Below, one piece after another: positions 1-9,570 of a stretch of DNA of 47,897 bases. Origin of the DNA: Paraglomus occultum. Its lineage: Eukaryota; Glomeromycota; Glomeromycetes; Paraglomerales; Paraglomeraceae. A model generated the notes under the pieces. That model searched no databases and was not told the origin of the DNA. It worked only from the letters and a program-made list of their open reading frames with translations. Position 1 is the stretch's first letter. Every line of letters starts with the position of its first letter. The position numbers and the translations under genes were made by a program. The stretch spans positions 1-47,897 of the forward strand of contig CAJVPJ010000084.1 in assembly GCA_910592205.1 (NCBI GenBank), in the 5' to 3' direction.

Positions 1-146
1 CCGACTTACAGCTTAACGACAGTTTATATATGTTGTCCGACTTACCGAATAAATTTTAGATATAAAAAATAAAGGTTTGAGTGGTTTTGTCCGACTTAGG
101 CCAAATCCGACTTATCGAGTGTCCGACTTATCGAGTTTTACTGTGT
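1..146. mobile_element. Terminal region of a pogo/Tigger-like DNA transposon (cut by window edge)
   Basis: The first 146 bases contain five copies of a CCGACTTA core (near 1, 37, 91, 108 and 122), two of them extended to TCCGACTTATCGAGT. Read on the minus strand, the block starts CAGTAAAACTCGATAAGTC, or CACAGT if two more bases are included, with a TA just outside at 147-148. Terminal repeats opening with CAG(T) at a TA target are typical of pogo/Tigger-type Tc1-mariner elements. Only one end is visible and no transposase is present, so family and boundaries are inferred. Confidence 0.45.
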
Positions 147-1136
147 ATAATCAGCAGTAGATCAATGCACCAAAAATAAAAACAGAGTCTAGTTAATAAT
201 TACCAAATTTGTCTCAAGTAAGTCAAATACAAGTAAAAACTATAATGTTACACTAGCTAATATTCGCCTAGCAAAAGTAGAATTGGATAATTGTGCGGGG
301 TGCAGTCCCATGCTAAAAAAGCATCTAGAATGATTGAGAAGGTGGGAAATTATTTGTATACGGTGATTAGGAGATAATTTTTGGGAAATTTCGTCGTATG
401 TCCATTCGGAATAATAAAGACAATCAGGTAACACCATTATAAAAGTGTTTCATTGACATAAATACAGGAGTATGAACAACTGGGTTTGTTATAAAGACAT
501 AACTATTTTAAAGTTTGTAGGTTTAAAAATAAACAATTTATATAAGTGCAAGTAACTTGCGGTATTACTACTTATTATATTATATTGCTCACATACAATT
601 TTACCTCATAATACAATAGTAATATTGTGCATGTAACAAATTGCTGCCCGTCTACTGTGACAGTTAACATTCCAGTTTTAGACTTGTTAGTAATGTCTTT
701 TTCTTTATATTTTCCACCTTCATCTACTTCATAACGTTTTGTTTCTGTCATTATGTAATCGTTAAAACATTGAAAGTTCGGAACGTTTATTTTGAAGACA
801 TCGCATGTCGAAAAATTTAGGAAGACTAGCGTTTTATGCTAAATTATCTTCAAATATTCGCAAACCAAATTCACTCAGCGAATGTGATTGAAGAGTTTGC
901 AAGCGTACGTATAGTATCGATTGAATTTAAATGTTTGATTCGGCAAATTGTATAATTAGTGTAATAAAGCGCACTGCAGATCTGTTAATTTCACACGATC
1001 TAGCCCGAGACGTTTTGCTGGTAGATGGGTGTCGCACCACCCTAAACTTAAACCCAAATGGTTAAGTCTTAAATACCTGAAATTATATCCTGAGAATTTT
1101 CAATATGTCGATAGGTTTACTCACATTCTGCGCCAA

Positions 1137-1463
1137 GAAAGACTATCGCTAACGTATTCTGTAAGTCAAAGCATATTTCGCAACGACCACGTCTATTACA
1201 CACTCATCTTTCACTATATAAGAGCCATCATTATTAAAGCTCAACATATTTACAATTGTATGTCGATCAGTGTTTGCTGATTCTATTTGTATTTGTATTT
1301 CCCGTTAATAGAATGAACTATTCGCTAATGTATTCAGAACTCAAAGCACTCTTTCACAATGATATGTCTGATCAGCGATGTTTATTCACAATTGTATTTG
1401 CCTACAAACACGAAGACAATCACTGACGTATTCCGTAACTCAAGCATTCTGTCAAAATGATAA
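1137..1463 (+). repeat. Three diverged ~50 bp repeat units
   Basis: Units at about 1137-1187, 1315-1370 and 1412-1463 share the pattern (A)CTATCGCTAACGTATTC.GTAA.TCAAAGCA..CTTTC.CAA.GAT. They are spaced about 178 and 97 bases apart and are clearly related but diverged. The third unit runs into a frame rich in cysteines (see 1412-1575). Confidence 0.5.
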
Positions 1464-1575
1464 AACCGCGTTGGCTCAAAACTTGGTCAATCAAACAAAG
1501 ATTAGATGTAACTGTAAAGCTAATTGTTCAATATCTCGAGATGCTTGTCGCAAAACTGTCACCCTCACAATCGTC
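1412..1575 (+). pseudogene. Remnant encoding a cysteine-rich transposon-type tail
   Basis: One frame of this segment reads through a CNCKANCS...C-type cluster near 1507-1550. It is preceded by a segment resembling the 'SLTxA' lead-in of the cysteine tail seen in the element at 3204-3749. Such short C-x-C-x(3)-C-x-C clusters occur at the C-terminus of integrase-type transposon proteins (KRBA2/Ginger-like families; established, from memory). The two loci in this window look like diverged copies of one tail. No intact gene is present. Confidence 0.3.
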
Positions 1576-1702
1576 AAGGTGATAATGCTAATTAAATACT
1601 TTGTTCCGTGTATCATAATGTGTTTATATGCAGTAGCGTTAATACCCTAATGTCTTTATAATATTGTTACCTGATTGTTTTTATGATTTTATTCTAACGC
1701 AT

Positions 1703-1765
1703 ATGTCTATTTGGAATAGACATGTGTCTATTCTGAACTGACATATGTCCATTTGGAATGGACAT
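1703..1765. repeat. Pair of perfect 21-bp palindromic hairpins
   Basis: 1703-1723 reads ATGTCTATT-TGG-AATAGACAT and 1745-1765 reads ATGTCCATT-TGG-AATGGACAT. Each is a perfect 9-bp inverted repeat around TGG. The intervening GTGTCTATTCTGAACTGACAT is a degenerate third unit. The two arms of the second unit differ from the first by compensating substitutions (T/A to C/G). Confidence 0.75.
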
Positions 1766-3203
1766 AAATTCCAACTGACATACAACAAACTTTGCGCTCA
1801 AAATTTATAGCGTTTGTTGCAGAGATATGTTACTGCATATATTATGCCATGACAATTAATTTGTTGGGCAATAGTGAAAGCACATGGTTTAGTGAATTAG
1901 TAATCATACGGAGATACTATCAAGTTTAATAGTATATGAATTTGCTATAACAAATTCAGATATGCGTGTAATATAGTAGTGAAGAACAAAAGATATAACT
2001 TGTGTAAAAACGTTAATGTAAATAAATATTATTTTGCTTGAAGGAGTTTGATTGTTCGATTAGATGAAGCAAGTCAGAAACTCTTTTATTCGTGTTTGAA
2101 GAGCGTATTTTCCTTTTATTGGCTGGATTGCTTCCGAGAAGATAATTTTGAAAAGCTGGTCAACAGTTTGATTTCTATCACGCTTCGCAAGTTGCAAGTA
2201 GTCGCAAAATTTGATGACGATTTATATAGTCAACTTCTGGGATGCCGAGGAAGATGAGGAAAGAACTAAATGCAAAGTATTTTGCTGGATGACGTTGACC
2301 CAGTTTCAGCAGGCAGAAACAAACCTCAACTCAACGAAGATATCTCACCACAAAAACGGCCGACAAACGCTTCTCACGCGTAGGTTTTCTAGCATTATGT
2401 GAGCGTGGAATAGTGAATAAACGAGGGGCTTATATACAGTATATGCAAAATACATAATAGTATGACTTGAATGTTATATGTTATGGGGTATAATTTAACC
2501 TGGTTTTTTCTGTAGATGAAAGGGCGCGGCTCTCTTCTTTCAATCAAGTTAATAAAGTATGGCGTAAGCGATTGTTATATGGATAATTACTATGAGTAGA
2601 TTGGCGAAATGCGTTTATGTAAAAGATAAGTAGTTGACATAGAGGACATTGAAAAGGCTCGTATGTATATTTAACTATCATTTGATAGAGCTTCTTTTAC
2701 CGTATTTGATTCATCGCCGATATTTCATATTGTACATCAAACGGTTTACATGAAGTCGAATCTATAAAATTGGTTATGTTCAAGTATGAATTTCGTGAAT
2801 GATAACAATATTGTTGAATATAAAAAAATATATAATCGTTAATGACATAATAACACTAAAGCGGAAAATATTAAAGTAGTTGGTTATGTTTATTTCCTTG
2901 ACTACAATGATTCGTTATCGGTGTAGTTCAATTTATCTTCGCCCCTGTGTGGGTATTCTTGTAACACTGTGATTGTTATTCACTTATGCGGAAAGCATTT
3001 AGGTGCACGCACACGCTTTGAACTAATTTAAATAAAAACATAAAACGAAGCGTGTCATGTGATTTGCATTCGATCGTTAGATTATTTGCACAACCATACA
3101 CGACATCTTCCTTTTCATGTTAATGTTTACTAATTGATCGACAGAATTTACCCGTGTGAAAATGTGACCTAACATACGTGCTACAAAATGATTTATTGTA
3201 AAC

Positions 3204-3749
3204 ATATGTTCTGGACCAAATCAAAATTTGGCCCATTCTAAAACGGTCCAATTACCCCTTGGCCCATTCTAAAACGGTCCAATTACCCCTTGGCCCATTT
3301 CAAAATTTCAACTTGGGCCGGCCCATATCAAAATGTTACACTGAATATTCAATGTGATGTGCGATTTTGTCACCCAGCCAATACCATCGATTGTTATGTA
3401 TCACTCCTCTGTAAGGTCCTAGAAGTTTTAGACAGAGGCTTGTTACCGTCTTGGGTGTGCTCATGACATTTTAGAAAACTGTAATCAAGTATGCGAAATG
3501 GAGGGTATTAGTGCCACATTCACTGAGCTGACAAATATACCGAATAACTGAGTATCGCTCACCCAAGCGGCAAAACTCCAAAGTTCAGCGACAGTACAAG
3601 GCTCATTAGTATGTTGCTGTAAATCTAACTGTAATACTAATCGATGTCCTTGTAAGAGATCAAGGGTCTGATGTGACTCCAGATGTCATCCGTCACAATC
3701 AAAATGTATAAACAGAATGGGCCAAATTTTGATTTGGTTCAGAACATAT
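3204..3749 (+). mobile_element. 546-bp inverted-repeat (MITE-like) element with remnant cysteine-rich ORF tail
   Basis: Terminal inverted repeats of 36 bp lie at 3204-3239 and 3714-3749. They match at 35 of 36 positions (start ATATGTTCTG.ACCAAATC). Next to the left end a 31-bp unit (TTGGCCCATTCTAAAACGGT...) is repeated in tandem at 3228-3258 and 3259-3289, with a partial third copy. On the plus strand the right half keeps about 70 codons ending in a cysteine-rich tail (CCCKSNCNTNRCPCKRSRV, then a TGA, then CDSRCH), with another stop upstream. That tail resembles the C-terminus of integrase-like transposon proteins (KRBA2/Ginger-type; from memory). The element therefore looks like a deletion derivative of a larger autonomous transposon rather than a random foldback. 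No clear target-site duplication is visible. The right end abuts the duplicated LRR fragment. Confidence 0.7.
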
Positions 3750-4510
3750 ATGCCTCACTGATTGATGTATCACTGAAATTACTCGCTTGTGCCCAAAACT
3801 TAGTTGGTGATTGCTCATTAGTAATAAAGCTATCGAGGAAATAGCTCGTAACTGTATTAATTTAAAATATCTTAGTTTGGAGGTGTGAAGGAATTAGCAA
3901 AGAAGTAATAAAAAAACTCAATCCAAAAATTAAAATCGAATATTCAGATGAAAAATGGTCCAATTCTTATCTACCTCTACCTATTCCAATGTTTACTGAT
4001 ACATTATTAGATGAAACAAATATTTCTTCGCTCAGTAATTATATCAGAGAGATTGGCGGGATTAATCCTAATTTAACACGGTTTACAAATAATTATATGT
4101 AGTAGCAGAGAATGGGTAATTACTGTATTTACCGAGTTATTTTTTCGGAGATATTGCCCAAAGGTATTACATCTGAGTCTTAATTCATGTATATGCCTCA
4201 CTGATCGATGTATCACTGAAATTACTCGCTCGTGCCCAAAACTTAGACATCTTAAGCTTGGTGATTGCTCGATTAGTAATAAAACTGTCGAGGAGATATC
4301 ACGCAAATGTACTAATTCGAAATATATTAGTTTTGAGGGATGTAAAGGGATTAGCAGAGAAGTGATAAAAAAACTTAATGCTAAAATTAAAATCAAGTAT
4401 CCTGATATTCAAACGATATATGGTCGCGACATTTGGCATTTTTGCTGTAACACCGATAATTATTTTCGAATTGAAAGAATATTTTGCATAGTAATAGTAT
4501 ATAACCTAGC
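3750..4510 (+). pseudogene. Tandemly duplicated, broken leucine-rich-repeat (F-box/AMN1-like) fragment
   Basis: Two copies of an RNI/AMN1-like leucine-rich-repeat segment lie at about 3750-3960 and 4190-4415. Copy 2 reads CLTDRCITEITRSCPKLRHL, then KLGDCSISNKTVEEISRKC and a final unit with 'EGCKGISREVIKKL'. This is the C-x(2)-L-x(2)-L-x-L pattern of cysteine-containing LRRs found in fungal F-box proteins. Copy 1 is broken by CGA to TGA at 3763-3765, an 11-nt deletion after 'CCCAAAACTTAG', and a later frameshift. The sequence between the copies carries further stops (TAG TAG near 4101). No F-box is visible. The minus-strand frame at 4073-4396 is antisense shadow. Confidence 0.65.
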
Positions 4511-4532
4511 AAAGTGGACATAACCTAATAAA

Positions 4533-4832
4533 GTGAATATAACCGAAATGTCAGCTATTGTAACAAGAATCGTTGGAAAATACAATCTTAACCCAGGAAT
4601 GAGTACATCCGATCTTAGTAAATATACTTCTGAATTGCTAAAAGACCTTGCAGACGATAGAAAGCGGAATCAAGCGCGAAGACGCCTTCGAGATGGTTTC
4701 AAATTCAGTGAGGACCAGGTAAGCATATTAATTCCTACTCCGAGAAAAAGCCAGCGAAAAGATATAAATATCGTAACTCTAGGCAAGGCCTTGATAAAAT
4801 CAGAGGAAACCATCAAAAAGATAGCACCATAA
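4533..4832 (+). CDS. Hypothetical basic protein, 99 aa
   Basis: An open frame of 99 codons starts ATG AAT ATA ACC GAA and ends TAA. The predicted protein is soluble, lysine/arginine-rich and largely helical. It has an 'RKRNQARRRLRDGF' basic stretch near residue 50 and a serine/lysine-rich tail with no signal peptide or membrane segment. I do not recognise the family. It lies directly downstream of the LRR pseudogene and inside repeat-rich DNA, so it may be a piece of a mobile element or an exon of a lost gene. Amino-acid composition is protein-like, but no conservation evidence is available here. Confidence 0.35.
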   Translation: MNITEMSAIVTRIVGKYNLNPGMSTSDLSKYTSELLKDLADDRKRNQARRRLRDGFKFSEDQVSILIPTPRKSQRKDINIVTLGKALIKSEETIKKIAP

Positions 4833-7470
4833 ACTCTTTTCCCTAAAATGTTAAGGCTGCTGACCTGTGAGAATTGTTATTGCATCCAGGAATATTTGCA
4901 ATTTTTGTTAAAGATACGTGCTATCCCACAGACTTTTTGCACAATCAGCAGGCAGAAATGTTTCTGCTAAAGGCAGGCACCACATTCTCCTTGGGCAAAT
5001 CCGTTAAAAAGCATGTGAGATATTAAGATGGTAACTTTGCAAAAAGTAGATTTCTACTCTGAGTGTTATCATCTCAACAACATTTCTCATCACTGATAAA
5101 CACGTATTCCAATTGCTATAGTGCATAAACCTTTTATAGTTCTACACAAGGAATTAATATTGTTTGGATTATCAAGTTCCATATATCGATTAATAATTGG
5201 TTAACAAATTATTCGCACTTTTTCTAACATACTAACATTAATATTATACTCATAAATGGCTTTGGGTCCGAGTATTTTCCTCCCATGCAATCACTCTGGT
5301 GCTTTTAGTACTATTTATACCACGTATTTTCAAGAGCGCGCATTCAATAATCAAAATAATAAAATTTATGCTTACAAAAAATTGAATTATTCTTATATGT
5401 TTTGACTTTTTGAAATGCTCATCGAGCAGTCTTTATCAATAAGGAACAAACTTCCGTTGACGGGTTGTTCGATCAGTGGAGACGTTGGCGAGAAGCTTTT
5501 ACGTTAAATTTATTTTCCTTATGTTTCTTCAAGTTTTCGCTTCTTTTTTGGTTCATCATGTGTTGATGTTGGTGTTAATGCTCGTTCAGTAGCTATGATT
5601 TGATAATTTTATAAGTAATTTTTTCTTGATCTAGATATTGCTGGAATGTTTGGGTATCATTAATTTCAAAACATAAGGGGCAATTTTTCTCCTTGAACTT
5701 TTTTTAGGATGCTTCTAATAGGGCAGTAATTTTTTGGTGTGACTGATGACATATTGAAAAGTAATAATTATAATCAGCCTCTCATTTATGTCACATAATC
5801 AAATGTTCACTTTGTCCGGTTTTGTTGCAGTCTGCCCCAAATAATCTTCGACCTGACGTTGGGCATTTAGTTTCAGTCCCCAACATTTGCACGAATACAA
5901 GACTTGGTGCAAACAGTGCCCGCCACCGAATGTATGGATAGTAATAGAGGCAATTATATTGAAAAAAACAACGTAAAGTTTTTTACTTATCAGATCCAGA
6001 TCGTATAGTCAGGCTTTATCTAAATCATGCAAGAATACATGACCAATGTCGAATATTAATATGTGCTATCCCACACGCGGCCAACCCGTTTTTCCAGAAC
6101 CAAGATCCAGGACACCAGCAGCCCCGTATATTATCCATTTTTCATGGTAACAGACTGGTTTATAATAGAGTGATTTGGAACATGCACCTCGACCTAGGAT
6201 GTCGTTGGAGAATTGAATTAACATCGTATTGCGTTGTATTTGCTTATTTTCACTTGATCACTGATAGAGATTGGGAAGGAATGAATTAGAAGTATCAGTC
6301 AGAGTTAATTGATTCATAATTCTATTCGGAAAATCAATTTACGCTGACAATGCTCGAATATTTGTAATAAAAGTCTTTGAGTCTCTTAGTCGATGTAAAA
6401 AAATGAAATATTTATTCGGTTTGGTTTCTTGAACATACCATCGATCAAAATGTACATCTCAGTAAGACATTGGGCAGCAAGAACAATTTACATTATCCTA
6501 TGCAGAGATGTAAACAACGGTAAAAATAAATCAACCCTGATAATCGAATAATTCTTTGTAGCACACCGCATATATTGGAAACGGAAGAAGGTCTTTCAAT
6601 GTTTTGGTAGTAAAAGCCCGCTGTAGCTCGGAGGTTGATTTTTGACAGATGTGACAGCATCTGTTATACGCTTGCTTTAATATTGCTAGTCTCTAATTCA
6701 CGAGTGAGAACACAGATCGTTTATAGGTCGTTAATATTAATTGAAGTATGGCAAATCGACCCCATGTTACGAGTTTTAGGTCATTGGTTTTATGGGGATA
6801 TTTGATTTTTTTTAACAGATCTATTCTGTGACAGGACAATGGATATGTATGATGCGGTAATAATACTTAAACCTTCCCCACTTCTTATGCTTGCAAACCG
6901 AATCATCTTAATCATGTCATACGGAGGCAACATCGTTAGATGCGTACAGCGATGTAGATACAAACAAACCCCACTCATCTTAAAAAAAAAAGGGGCAGAT
7001 AGTGGGACGATCAATCATGTATGCAGGATCAAACTGTTCGAAACCTGTCATTACATCAGTATTCCAATCTAAAACAATAGCGTACAAGCGCCCTTTATTC
7101 TGTGCGATACCATTTTGGCTTCGATCCAAAACATATACAAAGTTTAGACATCGCACAACGTGGCAATGCATCATTCAATTTCGGAACATAATGATGTAGA
7201 AGCGGAACAAAAAAAAAATCTCTGTTTCTTATCATCCTTTTCATGTGTGCTTTCCCTTGTCTGTTTGTATAAATAGTCATGGCACGAGATGTCGTGAGAA
7301 ACAATCGCGACCGATCATTCGTGAATGACTTTGCGGCCACCAATACGATCTCCCCCCTTTGCCACCAGACGCATAGATTATTGCCTACAACAGGCACAGG
7401 GTATCTTTGCCCAGAAACTGCACAATTGTCATCGATTCAAAAATTTTTTCAAAAGTTAATGACATACAAG
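4833..7470. other. Intergenic region, no gene recognised apart from a repeat fragment
   Basis: This 2.6 kb stretch contains a copy of a dispersed element (5510-5838, listed separately). The phrase GTGCTATCCCACA occurs at about 4919 and 6062, so those flanks may share ancestry. Overlapping open frames at 6790-7400 exist on both strands. The minus-strand frame 6980-7174 is the most protein-like (a run reading LNFVYVLDRSQNG), but I cannot extend it into a gene with confidence. The segment just before 7471 should contain the promoter and 5' UTR of the capping-protein gene. Confidence 0.45.
5510..5838 (-). mobile_element. Degenerate copy of a dispersed terminal-repeat element
   Basis: 5510-5740 matches 47390-47640 in the same orientation, including the nearly identical core TTTTTTCTTGATCTAGATATT (5619-5639 and 47499-47519). 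5741-5838 matches the reverse complement of the first part of the repeats at 24783 and 47669 (AATCAGCCTCTCATTTAT, then TGTTCACTTTGT, GGTTTTGTTGCAG and TGCCCC). On the minus strand the 5510-5740 part retains broken coding sequence (QYLDQEKITYK). This arrangement suggests coding DNA followed by an inverted terminal repeat. Confidence 0.6.
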
Positions 7471-9011
7471 ATGGTTAGTTACGAGAATGTGGTTATTCTA
7501 CCAACGCAAGCGAAGGCCTAGCTAGTTCATAATACTGTATAATAGAGCGAAAGTGGTAGTAAAGTGTCAAAATGAGAAATATATGTATGTATATGGCTTT
7601 ATTACTTATCTGAGGCCTTTGTAAATACAGGGCGACCAACTTGATTGTGCTTTGGACCTCATGCGCCGTCTTCCGCCTCAGAACATGGAAGAGAATTTGT
7701 CTCAGTTAATAGATCTAGTCCCTCACCTTCAAGATGAATTGCTCAACAACGTTGACCAGCCCCTTAAAGTCCAGAGATGCAAGGTTAAAGGCAGAGACTA
7801 TCTTGTATCTGAGTTTAACAGGGATGGTGACTCGTGTAGGTAAGTAATTCAAGCAATACACCGAAACTACTCTATGTTATTTGTTTGTTGGTTCTTCTTT
7901 TTTGTATCCATTATATTCAGGTTATCATAGATCAACATTTCAGCGTCATTTCTCGCGCTTTCTCGAGTTGGAAAACGTCGACCATTATGACTATTAACAA
8001 ATGAAACGTCAATTAGTTCCAAATGTATGACAAGACAGCTCTTCCACATTCATTGACCTAATTATCATTGTTTTGCTATAGATCCCCTTGGTCTAACGAG
8101 TATGAGCCTCCTTCAATCGAAAGCCCTTTGCCTTCCTCCAAATTACGCAGGCTAGAAATAGCTGCTAATGAAGCGTTCGATACGTATAGAGAAATGTAAG
8201 TATTGATTCAGCTAGCGGCGTTTTGGTTCAAAGTTACGTCGGCCATGCGCGTGCGTATATTTCGATCCTATCGTGTTTTTTCATGTTACAATGTTATTTT
8301 AGGTATTACGAAAAAGGTGTGTCTTCTGCATATTTTTGGGATGACACTGATGCGTTTGCTGGGGCTGTTCTCTTCAAGAAAGGTCAGATGTCTACAAATT
8401 TATTCTCTATGTGTCTTGGCTCTATGTCCATAGATGGATACTAAGTGTTAGTCTTAACCATTTCAGTCGGCGAAGATGGAAGAAAGATGAAGGGTGCATG
8501 GGATTCTATTCACGTTTTTAGAGCTACGGAGAGAGGACGCAACGCACACTACAAGTTGACATCAACAATAATGCTCTATACCATTACCGATAGAGAAGAA
8601 ACAGGCAAACTGAATCTCTCTGGTAGCATGACAAGACAAGTAAGCGCTTTGTAGTTGATGGATCTATTTGAAAATGTGTTTTAAAGTTAAAATTCTTATG
8701 ACTCATGTTTGCTTCTACTATTGTAACATTTTGTGTAGACTGAGGCTGACTATCCATACGATGAACCACAAGCCCATATCGCTAATATTGGACGTATAAT
8801 TGAAGATATGGAACTGAAAATGCGTAATTCACTTCAAGAAGTGTATTTTGGAAAGACAAGAGATATTGTTAATGGTTTGAGATCTGTGGACTCTCTAATT
8901 GAATCTAGAAAGCAAGCAGAAATTCAAAAAGAACTTGTCAGTAGACTCGCTCGTCGCGAAAAAGATTCAAACAAAAGCCCTGCTGCCAAGCCAAATAGGA
9001 GTGATACTTGA
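7471..9011 (+). CDS. CAP2: F-actin-capping protein subunit beta
   Basis: Encodes the beta subunit of the CapZ heterodimer, which binds actin-filament barbed ends and blocks subunit exchange in actin patches. Six exons: 7471-7473, 7631-7839, 8082-8195, 8303-8382, 8467-8639 and 8739-9011, joining in phase to 283 residues, close to the family length. Diagnostic segments are [20 protein letters not shown] near the N-terminus, '[18 protein letters not shown]', '[19 protein letters not shown]', 'GAWDSIHVF', '[12 protein letters not shown]', '[13 protein letters not shown]' and '[15 protein letters not shown]' before a charged, amphipathic C-terminal tail (the actin-binding tentacle in known CapZ-beta). 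I chose ATG 7471 because ATG|GTTAGT splices in phase to GGCGACCAACTT, giving MGDQLDCAL, which matches the conserved M-S-D-x-L-D start. The coding first exon is then only the ATG. It converges with the CHZ-motif gene downstream. Confidence 0.93.
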
Positions 9012-9570
9012 TTTTAGATATTATGACAATTATTATATACTTATTTATCAATTAAAATCTCACAATCTTGTGGGACGTTAAAAGAGTTGACACCAGATAT
9101 ATTTACACATATATGTCTCTGTAAACGGGTTTTATATCAGTTGAAACTAAACTAACATAATTCAATTCTAATATGAATTAAATCTCATAGTTTACATTTG
9201 GTTAGAAAAAACATATACATATGAAGAGAGCATTATTTCTACTCAGTCGAATGAGCCAATTGCAAATTTATATCTCAGTTGTAATATTCATTTGTTTACA
9301 TTGGAGCACTAAAGAGATATGAGTAATCAGAGTACTTGTTAATAAACCAACTTGATGTATGGCAGATAATTCCCACCAACATCGACCTCGACAGCAAATA
9401 ATGAAGTAAGGGATGATAAGATTTCAGCTGTAAAATTTACAAAATGCTATGAGCTGTAATCGATTATATCATAGTATCGAGTTAGCATATTGGTATCATC
9501 TGTATATCCTCCTAAATATTTACATGACGGGAAGATTGAGATATTGACCAGATAACAGATGAAGATAATT
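9012..9570. other. Convergent intergenic region
   Basis: Separates the 3' ends of the capping-protein gene (+) and the CHZ-motif gene (-). It is AT-rich and should hold both 3' UTRs and polyadenylation signals. I see no other feature. Confidence 0.6.

Larger units (their letters stand above)
147..3203. other. Repeat-rich region without a recognisable intact gene
   Basis: Apart from the repeats listed separately, I recognise no conserved gene here. Short open frames exist at 240-437 (-), 1029-1280 (+), 2048-2257 (+) and 2211-2402 (+). None has a domain I can name. The 2048-2257 frame (69 codons) is the most protein-like, but it lacks a clear gene context. The region from about 2400 to 3200 is AT-rich and shows nothing I can assign. 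Confidence 0.5.

Noticed and set aside
4073-4396. Minus-strand 107-codon ORF
   Set aside because: Antisense to the LRR fragment, whose sense strand shows the family pattern.
6980-7174. Minus-strand 64-codon ORF (LNFVYVLDRSQNG) as a gene next to CAP2
   Set aside because: Protein-like text but no exon chain, no recognised family, and overlapping open frames on the other strand. Left as a remark only.
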